Part shown: positions 1-9,029 of the stretch, one piece after another
How positions within the stretch are numbered: position 1 is the stretch's first letter
How the letters are laid out: every line of letters begins with the position of its first letter
Origin: Pseudanabaena mucicola str. Chao 1806
Lineage (GTDB): Bacteria > Cyanobacteriota > Cyanobacteriia > Pseudanabaenales > Pseudanabaenaceae
Length of the DNA: 64,000 nt
Direction: 5' to 3'
Assembly (NCBI RefSeq): GCF_030323025.1
Contig: NZ_CP097329.1
Coordinates: forward strand, 81,001-145,000
Position numbers and translations under genes: made by a program
Notes under the pieces: model-generated
The model's database searches: none
What the model was told of the DNA's origin: nothing
What the model saw: the letters and a program-made list of their open reading frames with translations, nothing else

Positions 1-261
1 TTTTTCAAAGAATATCAAAATACAGGCAAATAGCTCACATCCTAAGTAAATTTTATTCTCATTTTTATGGTTAATATTTGATTTTTAAATACGAAAAATG
101 ATTTAAGAAGAGTTTAAAAAACAATTTATTCTCAGATTATTAGAAAAAATTAATACAGCCTATAAATTCAGATTACGGAGATTTGCACCGCACCTTTAAT
201 TTTGAGTGCCTTTAATTTTGAGTGTATGATCTTAAACGCGCCTTCTCGAATTGACAGAAAC
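1..261. other. AT-rich upstream region of lpxD
   Basis: No gene is seen in the first 192 bases, which are very AT-rich. At 193-224 the 16-base unit CCTTTAATTTTGAGTG occurs twice in direct tandem, followed at 236-249 by a segment matching the loop and arm of the hairpin repeat at 3746-3786. This looks like a degenerate copy of the repeat family at 1369-1409 and 3746-3786. It also supplies the spurious upstream TTG and ATG codons in frame with lpxD. Confidence 0.5.
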
Positions 262-1323
262 ATGCCCCAAACAATTTCCTTCAAACTCTCAGACCTTGCG
301 GCAGAATTTGCCGCGACTCTTCCCGACTGCCGCTTTGAATCTGATGGCGATGATCCTGTAATCTCAGGAGTTGCGGCGATCGATAAGGCGCAATCTGGCG
401 AAATTACCTTTGTATCTTCATCGAAGTTTGTGGCGCGTCTCAAGGATACCCAAGCCAGTGCCGTCATTCTCGATCCGAAAACACCATCGCCTCTTCCCTG
501 CATCCGTACTGCCCATCCAAGGATTCTCTTCGCGAAGGTTCTCGAAAAGTTCTATCAACCGCCCACTCCGCCCATTGGTATCCATCCCACTGCATTTTTG
601 GGTGAAGATGTGGAGCTAGGGACTAATGTGGCGATCGCCCCCTATGTGGTGATTAGCGATCGCGTCAAAATTGGCGATAACGTCACGATTTATCCCCATG
701 TCACAATTTATAACGATGTGGAAATCGGCGCAAATACGACGATTCACGCTAACTGTGTGATTGGCGATCGCACCCAGATCGGCGCAAATTGTCTATTCCA
801 TCCCAGCACTGTACTTGGCGGCGATGGCTTTGGCTTTGAGATCTCCTCCAATGGCACATGGTACAAAGTGCCGCAAATTGGTCATGTGATTATCGAAGAT
901 CATGTGGAACTAGGATGTTCCTGTGCCGTTGACCGTCCTGCGGTGGGCGTTACGGTCATTCGCAAAGGTTCTAAACTCGATAACTTCGTGCAGATTGGTC
1001 ATGGTGTAGAAGTGGGAGCGCATTCCGTTTTAGCTTCACAAGTGGGCTTAGCAGGTGGTGTCACCCTCGGTCATCATGTGGTAATGGCGGGACAGGTCGG
1101 TGCAGCTAATCACATTCACATTGGCGATGGTGCAATTATCGGCGCAAAGTCAGGCATTCCCAGTGATGTTCCCGCAGGTGTGACGGTGATGGGCTATCCC
1201 GTAGTTCCTGAAAAGGATTGGAAGCGAATTGTGATCTCTGAGCGACAACTTCCAGATTTGCTGCATACAGTTCGCAAATTAGAAAAGAGAATTGCTGAAC
1301 TAGAAGCAAAGCTTTCCCAATAA
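262..1323 (+). CDS. lpxD: UDP-3-O-acylglucosamine N-acyltransferase
   Basis: LpxD transfers a 3-hydroxyacyl chain from acyl-ACP to UDP-3-O-acyl-glucosamine, the third step of lipid A synthesis, in the cytoplasm. The 353-residue product has an N-terminal LpxD domain (about residues 1-100), then a long left-handed beta-helix of hexapeptide repeats, for example IAPYVVISDRVKIGDNVTIY. The segment NFVQIGHGVEVG carries the family's catalytic histidine, and a helical tail ends the protein. Length is normal for the family. I chose ATG 262 (MPQTISFKLSDL) because the in-frame TTG 202 and ATG 226 lie in repeat sequence. No other lipid A gene is adjacent. Confidence 0.93.
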   Translation: MPQTISFKLSDLAAEFAATLPDCRFESDGDDPVISGVAAIDKAQSGEITFVSSSKFVARLKDTQASAVILDPKTPSPLPCIRTAHPRILFAKVLEKFYQPPTPPIGIHPTAFLGEDVELGTNVAIAPYVVISDRVKIGDNVTIYPHVTIYNDVEIGANTTIHANCVIGDRTQIGANCLFHPSTVLGGDGFGFEISSNGTWYKVPQIGHVIIEDHVELGCSCAVDRPAVGVTVIRKGSKLDNFVQIGHGVEVGAHSVLASQVGLAGGVTLGHHVVMAGQVGAANHIHIGDGAIIGAKSGIPSDVPAGVTVMGYPVVPEKDWKRIVISERQLPDLLHTVRKLEKRIAELEAKLSQ

Positions 1324-1368
1324 GAAAGCACCGAGCAATTACAGCAATGTAAGTTTTGCTTAAAGCTC

Positions 1369-1409
1369 AAAATTAAAGCGGTGGCGCAAAGCGCCGCCAC
1401 TTTAATTTT
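1369..1409. repeat. Hairpin repeat, AAAATTAAAG family
   Basis: Inverted repeat with 19-base arms (17 of 19 paired) around GGCGCAAAGCGCC, ending in AAAATTAAAG and CTTTAATTTT. It lies 45 bases after the lpxD stop and 18 bases before the IS4-like element. A second copy is at 3746-3786. It may act as a terminator for lpxD. Confidence 0.6.
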
Positions 1410-1427
1410 GGGCTTTGTGTCTCTATC

Positions 1428-2479
1428 CTGATTGACTGACAAAAGTAGCAAGAGAAGTAGCAAGAAAGTATACAGAGATTGAATTTGAGTAAAAAAGAGG
1501 CGTATGCTGTTTTTTGAAGAAAAAGGAGCATAGGACAAATGCCCCAAAACGCCTCACGAATCTATAATGAACTAACAAAATTCGGGAGTCAATACAGTGA
1601 CTGGTCAGATGTGCGCCATTTAGGAGTAATGGTATGGATGATGGTAGGAATGATCGCTACAGGGAGTGTAAATTTAACGAAATGGCTAAGCCACATCAAC
1701 ACCAAAGCATTAATTGCCCAAAGTACCCAAAGGCAACTGTCAAGATGGCTAAATAATCCAAGGATCAATCCCGCCAAGCTGTACAGTCCAGTGATCAAAG
1801 AGTTATTGTCAAACTGGAAAGAGCGAGAAATCTATCTAAGCTTTGATACGAGCCAACTGTGGAAAAAATACTGCATCATTCGATTGTGTGTAGTGCATCG
1901 GGGAAGAGCTTTGCCCCTATGTTGGCGTGTCATCGAACATCGCAGTAGCAGTGTGGAGATGAGTAGCTATCGGGACATGTTTCAACGAGCATCGAAACTG
2001 TTACCCGTGAATGTCAAAGTGATTTTATTAGCCGACCGAGGATTTGCTAATCCAGACTTTCTGGGAGTATGGGCTTAGGTTCGATATTGAGGAAAACTTC
2101 TTGGATGACAAATCCAATGGCTTTGACTTGGAATCTTCGCGTTTACGTTCGGCTCCTGCTATTTCCCGCCTTTGTTTTGTTGTTGCTATGACCACTTTGT
2201 TTCTGACTGCCCAAGGGCTAGCGGTTGCTGATTCTGGCTATCGTCGTTTGGTTGATCCTCATTGGTTTCGTGGGCTTAGTTATCTTAAAATTGGCTGGAA
2301 CTGGATTCACACTGCTCTTACTAAAAACTGGACTTTTTTCCCTTCTGAACCTTTTACTTCTTATCTTGACTCTGAGCCTGCTATGGCTTCTCATCGAAAA
2401 CATCTCCAGAAATTCTTCCGTATTGAGTTCTATGCTTCTATTCTCGACTACTCTTCCTAGACTTTTGTCAGTCAATCAG
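1428..2479 (+). mobile_element. IS4-like insertion sequence, internally deleted
   Basis: The element is bounded by perfect 19-base inverted repeats, CTGATTGACTGACAAAAGT at 1428-1446 and its reverse complement at 2461-2479. It contains a transposase frame broken by an internal deletion. No target duplication is visible: the flanks TCTCTATC and ATAAATTA differ. That suggests the flanks have rearranged since insertion. The right inverted repeat supplies the last codons and stop of the convergent propeller gene. At about 1050 bp it is shorter than an intact element of this type. Confidence 0.8.
1539..2460 (+). pseudogene. IS4-like transposase, frameshifted by internal deletion
   Basis: The first frame (1539-2078) carries the N-terminal part and two DDE aspartates, in LSFDTSQLW and LLADRGFAN. 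The second frame (productive from about 2050) carries QTFWEYGLRFDIEENFLDDK, which holds the third acidic residue and the E-x6-K signature. The two frames overlap at the codons around CCAGACTTTC. The segment normally found between them is missing, so the deletion probably ran through short homology and changed the frame. All three catalytic residues remain but on separate, wrongly spaced frames. The product cannot be an active transposase. Confidence 0.8.
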
Positions 2480-3574
2480 ATAAATTACTGTCGCAGTTGC
2501 ATTTGGAATTTCTGATTTTTTCAGTTTGGTATTGATTTTTCCCAATCCTCTCATCGTGCCAATCCACAATTGCCGATCGCTAATGAGTAAATTGAGGACA
2601 GAACTATGGGGGAGGTTATTGATGAATGATTTAATTTCGCCATTGTAAGTATTGACAAGTACCAAACCATCCCTCATGCCAATCCACAATTCCCCAGTTT
2701 GATCACTAGCTAGAGCTACAATATCGCGACCTGTCACAGTGTTAATTCGCGCGATCGCTTTATTCGTTTTAGGATTAATTTCGATCACATTACGTGGTGT
2801 TCCTGCCCAAATTGTTCCCGATGGATCAATAGCTAGAGCCTGCACTATCTGTCCTGATACAAAGGGAATTCGTGCAGTAATTTTCGCTGTGCCAGGATTA
2901 ATCTTAAGCAATCCGTTTAATGTCCCGACCCAAATATTGCCAGCATTATCAATTTGCATCACATTAGCGGCTGTCCCAGGAATATTCGGCAATCGAGCAT
3001 AGGTCTCAGCATTGTAAGGGCTGATGCGGGTAATGTCTTGATCGGTTCCTACCCAAATAAATCCTGCCCGATCCATAGCGAGACTCAAAATACGACTAGA
3101 GGATAGTTGGATCGCAATATTTTCAATTTTACCTGAGCTAGGGCTGATTTGATATAGTCCTGAAGTTGTGCCAACCCAAAAGAAGCCCCTATTGTCTTCA
3201 AGTAAGGCTGTAACGGTGGAATTAGGTAAGGATATTGAAGAGATTGCTTTCCCTGTAAGTTGATCAATTTGAATTAAACCTTGCCAAGTACCGAGCCAAA
3301 GGCGATCGCGACTATCCAATAATGTTGCACTAATCCGACTATCAAAATTGGATGATGGTCTGACGGCAACTAGTTCCCTGCGGTCTCCTGTAGTTGCCTT
3401 ATGCAGAGTTATTGAGGAGTTAATATTGATAGCTTCGACCTTATTGATATTGAGTTCATAGCTAATCACAAATAAGCTGGCTATATTAGCTGTTATAGCT
3501 AATGTAGCTTTAGAGATCGCCTTTGAAGCATTTAATTGTGACATTTGGGTAGCTGCAAACATCTTGACCATCAT
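2468..3574 (-). CDS. Seven-bladed beta-propeller protein (two-component regulator propeller type)
   Basis: This 368-residue protein has seven repeats of the form LWIGT-x2-GL-x-x-I-N/D, such as RLWLGTWQGL, FFWVGTTSGL, NIWVGTLNGL and QLWIGTMRGL. These are typical of two-component regulator propeller blades. A hydrophobic stretch near residues 25-45 may be a membrane anchor or signal sequence. No kinase or output domain follows, so it is a stand-alone propeller; partner unknown. Its last three residues and stop codon are encoded by the inverted repeat of the IS at 1428-2479, so the original C-terminus was replaced. Seven blades are still present, so the fold may be intact. Confidence 0.7.
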   Translation of the reverse strand: MMVKMFAATQMSQLNASKAISKATLAITANIASLFVISYELNINKVEAININSSITLHKATTGDRRELVAVRPSSNFDSRISATLLDSRDRLWLGTWQGLIQIDQLTGKAISSISLPNSTVTALLEDNRGFFWVGTTSGLYQISPSSGKIENIAIQLSSSRILSLAMDRAGFIWVGTDQDITRISPYNAETYARLPNIPGTAANVMQIDNAGNIWVGTLNGLLKINPGTAKITARIPFVSGQIVQALAIDPSGTIWAGTPRNVIEINPKTNKAIARINTVTGRDIVALASDQTGELWIGMRDGLVLVNTYNGEIKSFINNLPHSSVLNLLISDRQLWIGTMRGLGKINTKLKKSEIPNATATVIYLID

Positions 3575-3617
3575 CTTTAGACGCGAGACTGCGGTATAAA
3601 ACTCTTTTTGGCGTCAA

Positions 3618-3725
3618 ATGTTAACACAAGAAGTTGTGATTAATGCATCCAAATTAGTAGAAATTGCTAGATTGTGTCATTTTAAACTTGAACCAGTAGA
3701 AAAAGCTATTCAGATCATCAACTAG
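3618..3725 (+). CDS. Possible 35-residue small ORF
   Basis: A short ATG frame between the divergent propeller gene and the hairpin at 3746. It encodes a leucine- and valine-rich helical-looking peptide beginning MLTQEVVINASKLVEIAR. I do not recognise it. It could be a small protein or the start of a lost gene. There is no clear ribosome-binding site, so support is weak. Confidence 0.2.
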   Translation: MLTQEVVINASKLVEIARLCHFKLEPVEKAIQIIN

Positions 3726-3745
3726 AATCAGTAAATCGTAAGCCT

Positions 3746-3786
3746 AAAATTAAAGGGAAGGCGCAACGCGCCTTCTCTTTAATTTT
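3746..3786. terminator. Hairpin repeat at the 3' end of the FecR gene
   Basis: Inverted repeat with 19-base arms (18 of 19 paired) and loop AAC, with the same outer AAAATTAAAG/CTTTAATTTT as the copy at 1369-1409. The stop codon of the minus-strand FecR-domain gene lies inside it, so it probably terminates that gene. Confidence 0.55.
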
Positions 3787-4915
3787 TTGGCTTAGGAGTG
3801 GTTGGTTGTGTTTGAGGTGCAGGAATTTCAGGCTGCACAGGTTGTGGTGGTGGCTCTAAAGGTGCTGGCTGTGGGGCAGGCTCTACAGGCTTGGGCAAAG
3901 GATTCGTGGTGATTGGCATAGGCTGAGTTGTAGTTGATGGTGTCGTAGGTGCAGTATTCGCTACAGAAGAAGGATCAGAGGTTGGTTTACTTGTGGTTAC
4001 TGTCTCAGAAGGTTTAGTGATGGGCGGATCGTCACGTCTGCGTTCAACTGGTTCATCGCGGCGATCCCTGTTGGCAGTACCTGAGGTATAGGTGATTTTA
4101 GCCCTATTAGAGACACTAGGCTTATTCGGTAAATCCGAACGACGGAACTGGATTGTACTAGCCTCCTTAACCGTTGCTGTAACCCCAAATTCCGATGTAA
4201 TTTGAGGCAAACTGGCAAGCTGAGTACTAAATCCAAAAATCAAAGAATTATTAGCAATTTTTTTATCAATACTGTCCTTGTCAATGCGCTTGGGAGCAGT
4301 AGCTTTGCCGTCAGCTTTAATTCTAATTTCTTCACCTTTGCCAAGGGTGACGATTTCAGAGGTACTTTTAAGTAAAACGGTAAGATTGCCATCAAGGGAA
4401 ATGATCCGTCGATCTTCCGATGCTTTCGCAGGAATTTCTAGGTATATCGTGCCATCATTGCTCGATATTTCACCAAAAGAAGTTTTTATTTGAGCAGGAG
4501 ATTTACTATCCTTGGCAGCCCATGCCACCAGCCGACCTGATTCAATTTCCACTTGATTTTGAGGTCTAAGGATAAGATTGGCCGCCCCCCCTATGCGAAA
4601 AATTGTCCCATTCCTCAACGTGATCTGGGCTGTTGAAGACTCATCAGTGCTCACACTTTCATTTACCTTCAGAGCTACTCCTACGGTAGCAGGTCTGGCG
4701 GTTGTGGAGTTAACATACTTAACTCGAACTGGATAGCTACGAATTTCGCTAATTTCAGCGATCGCCTCAGTTGGTAGAACCTCTGAGCTAAATGGTTTTT
4801 CGGGCTGACTGATCGAACAACTAGGCAGCATTGTGCCTAGTATAAATAAGACCAGAAGAGGTACATAATGTTTACAAAAGTACCTAGAAATTTTGAGTAA
4901 CTGCCAACGCTGCAT
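3779..4915 (-). CDS. FecR-domain lipoprotein with proline-rich tail
   Basis: The 378-residue product begins with a basic segment, a hydrophobic core and LGTMLPSC, a lipobox-like end, so it is probably an exported lipoprotein. Residues about 75-170 form a FecR domain (ITLRNGTIFRIGG, VEIESGRLVAW, FGEISSNDGTIYLEI), a beta-rich fold of periplasmic or surface proteins. The last 100 residues are rich in Pro, Thr and Gln and look unstructured. No sigma factor or TonB receptor is adjacent, so it is not part of a classical fec-type signalling cassette. Function unknown. Confidence 0.6.
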   Translation of the reverse strand: MQRWQLLKISRYFCKHYVPLLVLFILGTMLPSCSISQPEKPFSSEVLPTEAIAEISEIRSYPVRVKYVNSTTARPATVGVALKVNESVSTDESSTAQITLRNGTIFRIGGAANLILRPQNQVEIESGRLVAWAAKDSKSPAQIKTSFGEISSNDGTIYLEIPAKASEDRRIISLDGNLTVLLKSTSEIVTLGKGEEIRIKADGKATAPKRIDKDSIDKKIANNSLIFGFSTQLASLPQITSEFGVTATVKEASTIQFRRSDLPNKPSVSNRAKITYTSGTANRDRRDEPVERRRDDPPITKPSETVTTSKPTSDPSSVANTAPTTPSTTTQPMPITTNPLPKPVEPAPQPAPLEPPPQPVQPEIPAPQTQPTTPKPKN

Positions 4916-5131
4916 CGTAAATTTTTTGTAGAGTCTACAAAGCCAGTTTTTTCGCTATACTAGGAAGTCTGGTTAAAACCATAAATCCTAATGTATCTAT
5001 ATTAGGTCTAACATTGTTGTTTGACCATAGTTAGCCGCAATTCTCATTATTATCTATGACGGATTGTACCTAAGGGTGCACACCCCTATAGATGTAAATC
5101 TATCTTTAAAACGAGTAAGAGTCAAAAGCAC

Positions 5132-5593
5132 ATGGCAAAGAGTAATTTGCAGGTCATGCTGACCAAAAATGTTACAAAATTAGGTAAACTCGGCGACTTA
5201 GTAGCTGTAAAGCCTGGTTATGCTCAAAACTTCCTCATACCTCAAGGTTTAGCTATTCGCGCAACCGCAGGTGTTGTCAAAGAAGTTGAAAGACGCAAAG
5301 AAGTTGAGCGTCAACGTTTAATCGCTATTCGCGAAGAAGCTGAAAGCCGTAAGACTGCCCTTGCAACTATTGGCGGTTTTATTATTAAGAAAAAAGTTGG
5401 TGAAGGGAATGCAATTTTCGGGACGGTCACCGATCGCGAAGTTGCTCAATTGATTACTGCAAAGTCGCTACTAGAAATCGATCACCGCGACATTACAATT
5501 CCTGAAATTAATCAAACAGGTAATTACGAAGTTTCGATTAAGCTTCATGCTGAAGTTACGGCAACCATTAAAATCCAAGTTGTCCCTGAATAA
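5132..5593 (+). CDS. rplI: 50S ribosomal protein L9
   Basis: L9 binds 23S rRNA near the L1 stalk and helps reading-frame maintenance. The 153-residue product has the N-terminal domain motif VMLTKNVTKLGKLGDLVAVKPGYAQNFLIP, a long lysine- and glutamate-rich connecting helix (about residues 45-80), and the C-terminal domain. Length is normal. The 216 bases upstream are noncoding and shared with the divergent FecR gene. No strong Shine-Dalgarno precedes ATG 5132. It appears monocistronic and ends at the palindrome 5632-5649. Confidence 0.96.
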   Translation: MAKSNLQVMLTKNVTKLGKLGDLVAVKPGYAQNFLIPQGLAIRATAGVVKEVERRKEVERQRLIAIREEAESRKTALATIGGFIIKKKVGEGNAIFGTVTDREVAQLITAKSLLEIDHRDITIPEINQTGNYEVSIKLHAEVTATIKIQVVPE

Positions 5594-5631
5594 AAATCTG
5601 AAGACATTGCAAAGCAACGCTTTTGTGAAAT

Positions 5632-5649
5632 AAGGGGCTTAAGCCCCTT
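5632..5649. terminator. Bidirectional terminator between rplI and pdxA
   Basis: Perfect palindrome AAGGGGCTTAAGCCCCTT, followed by T-rich sequence on the plus strand. The TAA stop of the convergent pdxA lies at its centre, so one hairpin can serve both genes. Confidence 0.65.
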
Positions 5650-6712
5650 GTTTGTTTTTATGTCTGATTTGTGCTAGTTCGATCGCGAGGGTAATTGCCT
5701 CAATCGTACTAGCGGGATCAGCGATCCCCTTGCCTGCAATATCAAAGGCAGTCCCATGATCGGGTGAAGTTCGCACAAAGGGTAATCCAATTGTCGTATT
5801 CACGGCTCGGTCAAAAGCTAAAAGCTTTACTGGGATTAACCCTTGATCGTGATACATAGCAAGATATGCATCGTAGCCAAGCCCAACCTGAGCGCGATCG
5901 CGCCAAGCTTTGGCAGGATTGACCCACATCGTGTCGGGTGGGATCGGATTAGAGATTTGGACATTAGGGTGTTGTTGGCGATAGCGATCAATTAATGGTT
6001 GTAACCACTCACACTCTTCGATCCCCAGTTGTCCCTGTTCACCACTGTGGGGATTGATCCCCGCGATCGCAATCCTTGGATCTGAGATCCCAAAGTCCAG
6101 CAATAATGATCGGCGTAATAATTCTAATTTTTGCTCGATCAGTGTAGGTGTAAGCTGTCGAGTAACTTCCCTCAAAGGAATATGTACCGTCGCTAGCAAA
6201 GCTCGCAAAACCCAGTCCGTATGTGGTGATTTGCCAACAAATAGCATTCCAAAATCATCGATATGACTACGCTCAGCCAATAACTCAGTTTGCCCTGCAT
6301 AGTTATGTCCTGCTTGTTTCCAAGCTGATTTGGCAATTGGTGCAGTGACGATCGCATCGAATTTACCCGCTAGGGTTTGGGCGATCGCCTCATCTAAGTA
6401 GGCAAAACTTGCTGCCCCACTTTTACGATTCCCAAATCCTAGTGTAATTTCCCCATCACTGCGGATATCAAATACCTTTAGGTCAGCAGGATCAGCAATT
6501 TGGATATTGGTAGTTTTTAAATTTTTTAGTAATTGATAATTTTCCTCAAGATATCGTTGATCGCCAAAGATGGTGAACTCAGCATCTAGAGTTAGTAAAT
6601 TGTCATCGGCAAGAGATTTTAGAATGATTTCCGTTCCTATTCCTGCGGGATCCCCTATAGTGAGAGCTATTCGAGGTTTAGATTGCCAAGATGAATGCTG
6701 CAGAATGTTCAT
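5639..6712 (-). CDS. pdxA: 4-hydroxythreonine-4-phosphate dehydrogenase
   Basis: PdxA oxidises 4-phosphohydroxy-L-threonine with NAD in pyridoxal phosphate synthesis. The 357-residue product starts with the family motif IALTIGDPAGIGTEI and contains IVTAPIAKSAW, the metal-binding histidine region GINPHSGE, YHDQGLIPVK and FVRTSPDHGTAFDIAGK. All active-site histidines and aspartates expected for the family are visible. It is convergent with rplI and divergent from dnaA. Confidence 0.95.
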   Translation of the reverse strand: MNILQHSSWQSKPRIALTIGDPAGIGTEIILKSLADDNLLTLDAEFTIFGDQRYLEENYQLLKNLKTTNIQIADPADLKVFDIRSDGEITLGFGNRKSGAASFAYLDEAIAQTLAGKFDAIVTAPIAKSAWKQAGHNYAGQTELLAERSHIDDFGMLFVGKSPHTDWVLRALLATVHIPLREVTRQLTPTLIEQKLELLRRSLLLDFGISDPRIAIAGINPHSGEQGQLGIEECEWLQPLIDRYRQQHPNVQISNPIPPDTMWVNPAKAWRDRAQVGLGYDAYLAMYHDQGLIPVKLLAFDRAVNTTIGLPFVRTSPDHGTAFDIAGKGIADPASTIEAITLAIELAQIRHKNKQGA

Positions 6713-6788
6713 TTAAGTAATTCTCCAAAAATTTAGTACACACGATAAGATCGTAATTCGCTGTTAGCCCTCTTGACCACCACCAACA

Positions 6789-8252
6789 ATGTCTGTTGAT
6801 ATTTCCTTAGAAACCCTCTGGAATCAAGTCCTTGAACTTCTTGAAAGCCAACTGAGCCGCCCTACCTACGAAGGATGGATTAAGACTGTTGTGGCTGACG
6901 AGTTGACAGCCGATCGCTTAACGATTCGTACCCCATCACTTTTTGCTAAGAATTGGTTACATAAATATTATTTTCAAAACATTACCGATGCTGTTACCGA
7001 AATTTTAGGTTATCCTGTCGAAGTTTATATTGTGGCGGCTCCCAGTGGCGAATCTCCCAATAGTCAACCTGATGAGGATCCTAATGAAAGCGAAGGTAGT
7101 CAAGAGGGACTTTTTGAAACAGCGATCGCCAATGAGTCTGTGCAGGCAATGGCTGCTTCTCTCCCCTCTACGAATGTACAAAGCGACCTTCAGGTTGAGA
7201 ATGGCCATAGTTCTCCAAGGCATAACAATCTCAATCCTAAGTACAATTTCAATCGTTTTGTGGTTGGAGCAACCAATCGGATGGCTCATGCCGCCGCGTT
7301 AGCGGTTTCAGAGTCCCCAGGACGTGAATTTAATCCTTTATTTCTCTGCGGTGGTGTGGGCTTAGGCAAAACTCACCTGATGCAAGCGATCGCCCATTAC
7401 CATCTGGAAATCGAACCGAGGGCTCGCATAGCCTATGTGTCCACAGAGCAATTCACTAATGACCTGATTGCCGCAATTCGCAAGGATAGTATGCAGAGGT
7501 TTCGGGAGTTATACCGCGAGATCGATATGCTGATTGTTGATGATATTCAATTCATCGAGGGCAAGGAATATACCCAAGAGGAATTTTTCCATACATTTAA
7601 TACCCTCTATGAAGCAGGTAAACAAATTGTGCTGGCAAGCGATCGCCCACCTGCTCAGATTCCTCGTTTACAAGAGCGTTTATGTTCGCGATTCTCGATG
7701 GGGTTAATTGCCGATATTCAGGTTCCTGATTTAGAAACCCGTATGGCAATTTTGCAGAAAAAAGCTGAATACGATAATCTCAAAATTCCTGCTGATGTAC
7801 TACATTACATTGCTGCTAGCTATACCTCTAATATCCGCGAATTGGAGGGAGCTTTAGTCAGAACCGTTGCCTATATTTCCATTTCAGGCTTGCCAATGAC
7901 GGTAGAAAATGTTGCGCCCGTTCTCAATCCTCCCAAGGAGCCTGTAGAAGTCTCCGCCGAGATGGTTTTGAGTGTGGTGACGGAAATGCTAAATATTGAT
8001 CTCGCTGATCTCTTAGGTAATTCCCGTCGCCGTGAAATTAGTCAAGCGCGTCAATATGTGATGTACTTAATGCGTCAACATACTAATCTAAGCCTTCCCA
8101 AAATCGGTGAAGCTGTCGGTGGTAAAGACCATACAACCGTGATGTATAGCTGCGAAAAGGTGGCGCAATTACAATCTACCGATGGCGATATTGCCCAGTT
8201 GTTGCGGCAGTTAAGCGATCGCATTTACTTCATAGCCCAATCTAAAAATTAA
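6789..8252 (+). CDS. dnaA: Chromosomal replication initiator protein DnaA
   Basis: DnaA is the AAA+ initiator that opens oriC. The 487-residue product has domain I (about 1-85), a low-complexity linker (about 90-150), an AAA+ domain with Walker [11 protein letters not shown] near residue 188 and Walker [10 protein letters not shown], and domain IV with the DNA-binding signature [11 protein letters not shown] near residue 444. The 76 bases upstream hold no DnaA-box cluster, and no dnaN or rpmH is adjacent, so this need not be the origin. A SOUL-type gene begins one base after the stop and is probably co-transcribed. Confidence 0.97.
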   Translation: MSVDISLETLWNQVLELLESQLSRPTYEGWIKTVVADELTADRLTIRTPSLFAKNWLHKYYFQNITDAVTEILGYPVEVYIVAAPSGESPNSQPDEDPNESEGSQEGLFETAIANESVQAMAASLPSTNVQSDLQVENGHSSPRHNNLNPKYNFNRFVVGATNRMAHAAALAVSESPGREFNPLFLCGGVGLGKTHLMQAIAHYHLEIEPRARIAYVSTEQFTNDLIAAIRKDSMQRFRELYREIDMLIVDDIQFIEGKEYTQEEFFHTFNTLYEAGKQIVLASDRPPAQIPRLQERLCSRFSMGLIADIQVPDLETRMAILQKKAEYDNLKIPADVLHYIAASYTSNIRELEGALVRTVAYISISGLPMTVENVAPVLNPPKEPVEVSAEMVLSVVTEMLNIDLADLLGNSRRREISQARQYVMYLMRQHTNLSLPKIGEAVGGKDHTTVMYSCEKVAQLQSTDGDIAQLLRQLSDRIYFIAQSKN

Positions 8253-8253
8253 T

Positions 8254-8775
8254 ATGTCTTCTCTCCCCGTCGGCTTTCCCGCACCCACACCTAATGGCAT
8301 CATCGAAGTCAAGCAATATCCTGCCTATCGCTCAGGGACATATACCTATGAGGGTAATCTGCGTGAAGCAACTGGTTATGCTTTCAATCCACTATTTCGG
8401 CATATCAGTAGTAACAATATTGCGATGACCACGCCTGTAGAAGCTCGCTATCCCAGTGAGACCATCGATCAGCCAGTGCAAAGGGGCAAAGCAAAAGTAT
8501 CTTTTCTATACAACAATAATGGTATTAGTCCCCAACAAATATCGCCAGATATTCAAGTGGAAGATCATCCGCCGATGTTGGTGGTGAGTTTGGGTGTGCA
8601 GGGAGCCTATGGTTATGAGAGCTATCAAGGACATATTGCTAAGTTAAAGGAATGGCTAGCCCATCATTCCGAATATGCGATCGCAGGGGAACCAAGGGAA
8701 TTTCTCTATGATTCTCCCTATACGCCAGCACCACTCAAGCGCCGCGAAGTCCAAATTCCCATTCGCTGCATTTAA
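8254..8775 (+). CDS. SOUL/HEBP-family heme-binding-like protein
   Basis: The 173-residue protein has the SOUL signature: IEVKQYPAYRSGTYTYEG at the start, NIAMTTPVEARYP in the middle (the MTTPV element is typical) and a C-terminal FLYDSPYTP segment. Members bind heme or tetrapyrroles in several organisms; the ligand here is unknown. No signal peptide is evident, so it is probably cytoplasmic. It starts one base after the dnaA stop, so translation is likely coupled. No functional link to DnaA is known to me. Confidence 0.75.
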   Translation: MSSLPVGFPAPTPNGIIEVKQYPAYRSGTYTYEGNLREATGYAFNPLFRHISSNNIAMTTPVEARYPSETIDQPVQRGKAKVSFLYNNNGISPQQISPDIQVEDHPPMLVVSLGVQGAYGYESYQGHIAKLKEWLAHHSEYAIAGEPREFLYDSPYTPAPLKRREVQIPIRCI

Positions 8776-8826
8776 AATAATAGGACTTACGCAAGCCTAA
8801 CTCTTAAATACGTTACATCAAGATAC

Positions 8827-8970
8827 TTAGCTTCCCCAAATATAGATGGAACCATTTTCCATTTTAAAAATTCTCGCACTTTCACCATTGGTATCTTCTT
8901 CGCCACGCTGTTGGTAGACTAGACCACCACGCTCATCGGTATATAAGTAGCTCAACTTAGGACGAACTTC
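8827..8970 (-). pseudogene. Orphan C-terminal coding remnant
   Basis: An open minus-strand frame of about 47 codons ends in TAA at 8827-8829 and is closed upstream by a stop. The translation has balanced, protein-like composition (for example YLYTDERGGLVYQQRGEED then ARIFKMENGSIYIWGS) but no ATG or credible start. A solo copy of the MITE end AGGACTTACGCAA lies just beside it at 8783-8795. I do not recognise the family. It may be a fragment left by a mobile-element event. Confidence 0.35.
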
Positions 8971-9029
8971 TCACGGAGTACACCGACATGATCCAAAACT
9001 AACCAATCGTTTGCAATGCGAACAATTGA

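Noticed and set aside
6713..6788. Chromosomal origin next to dnaA
   Set aside because: No DnaA-box cluster or AT-rich unwinding region is visible and dnaN is absent; many cyanobacteria have dnaA away from the origin.
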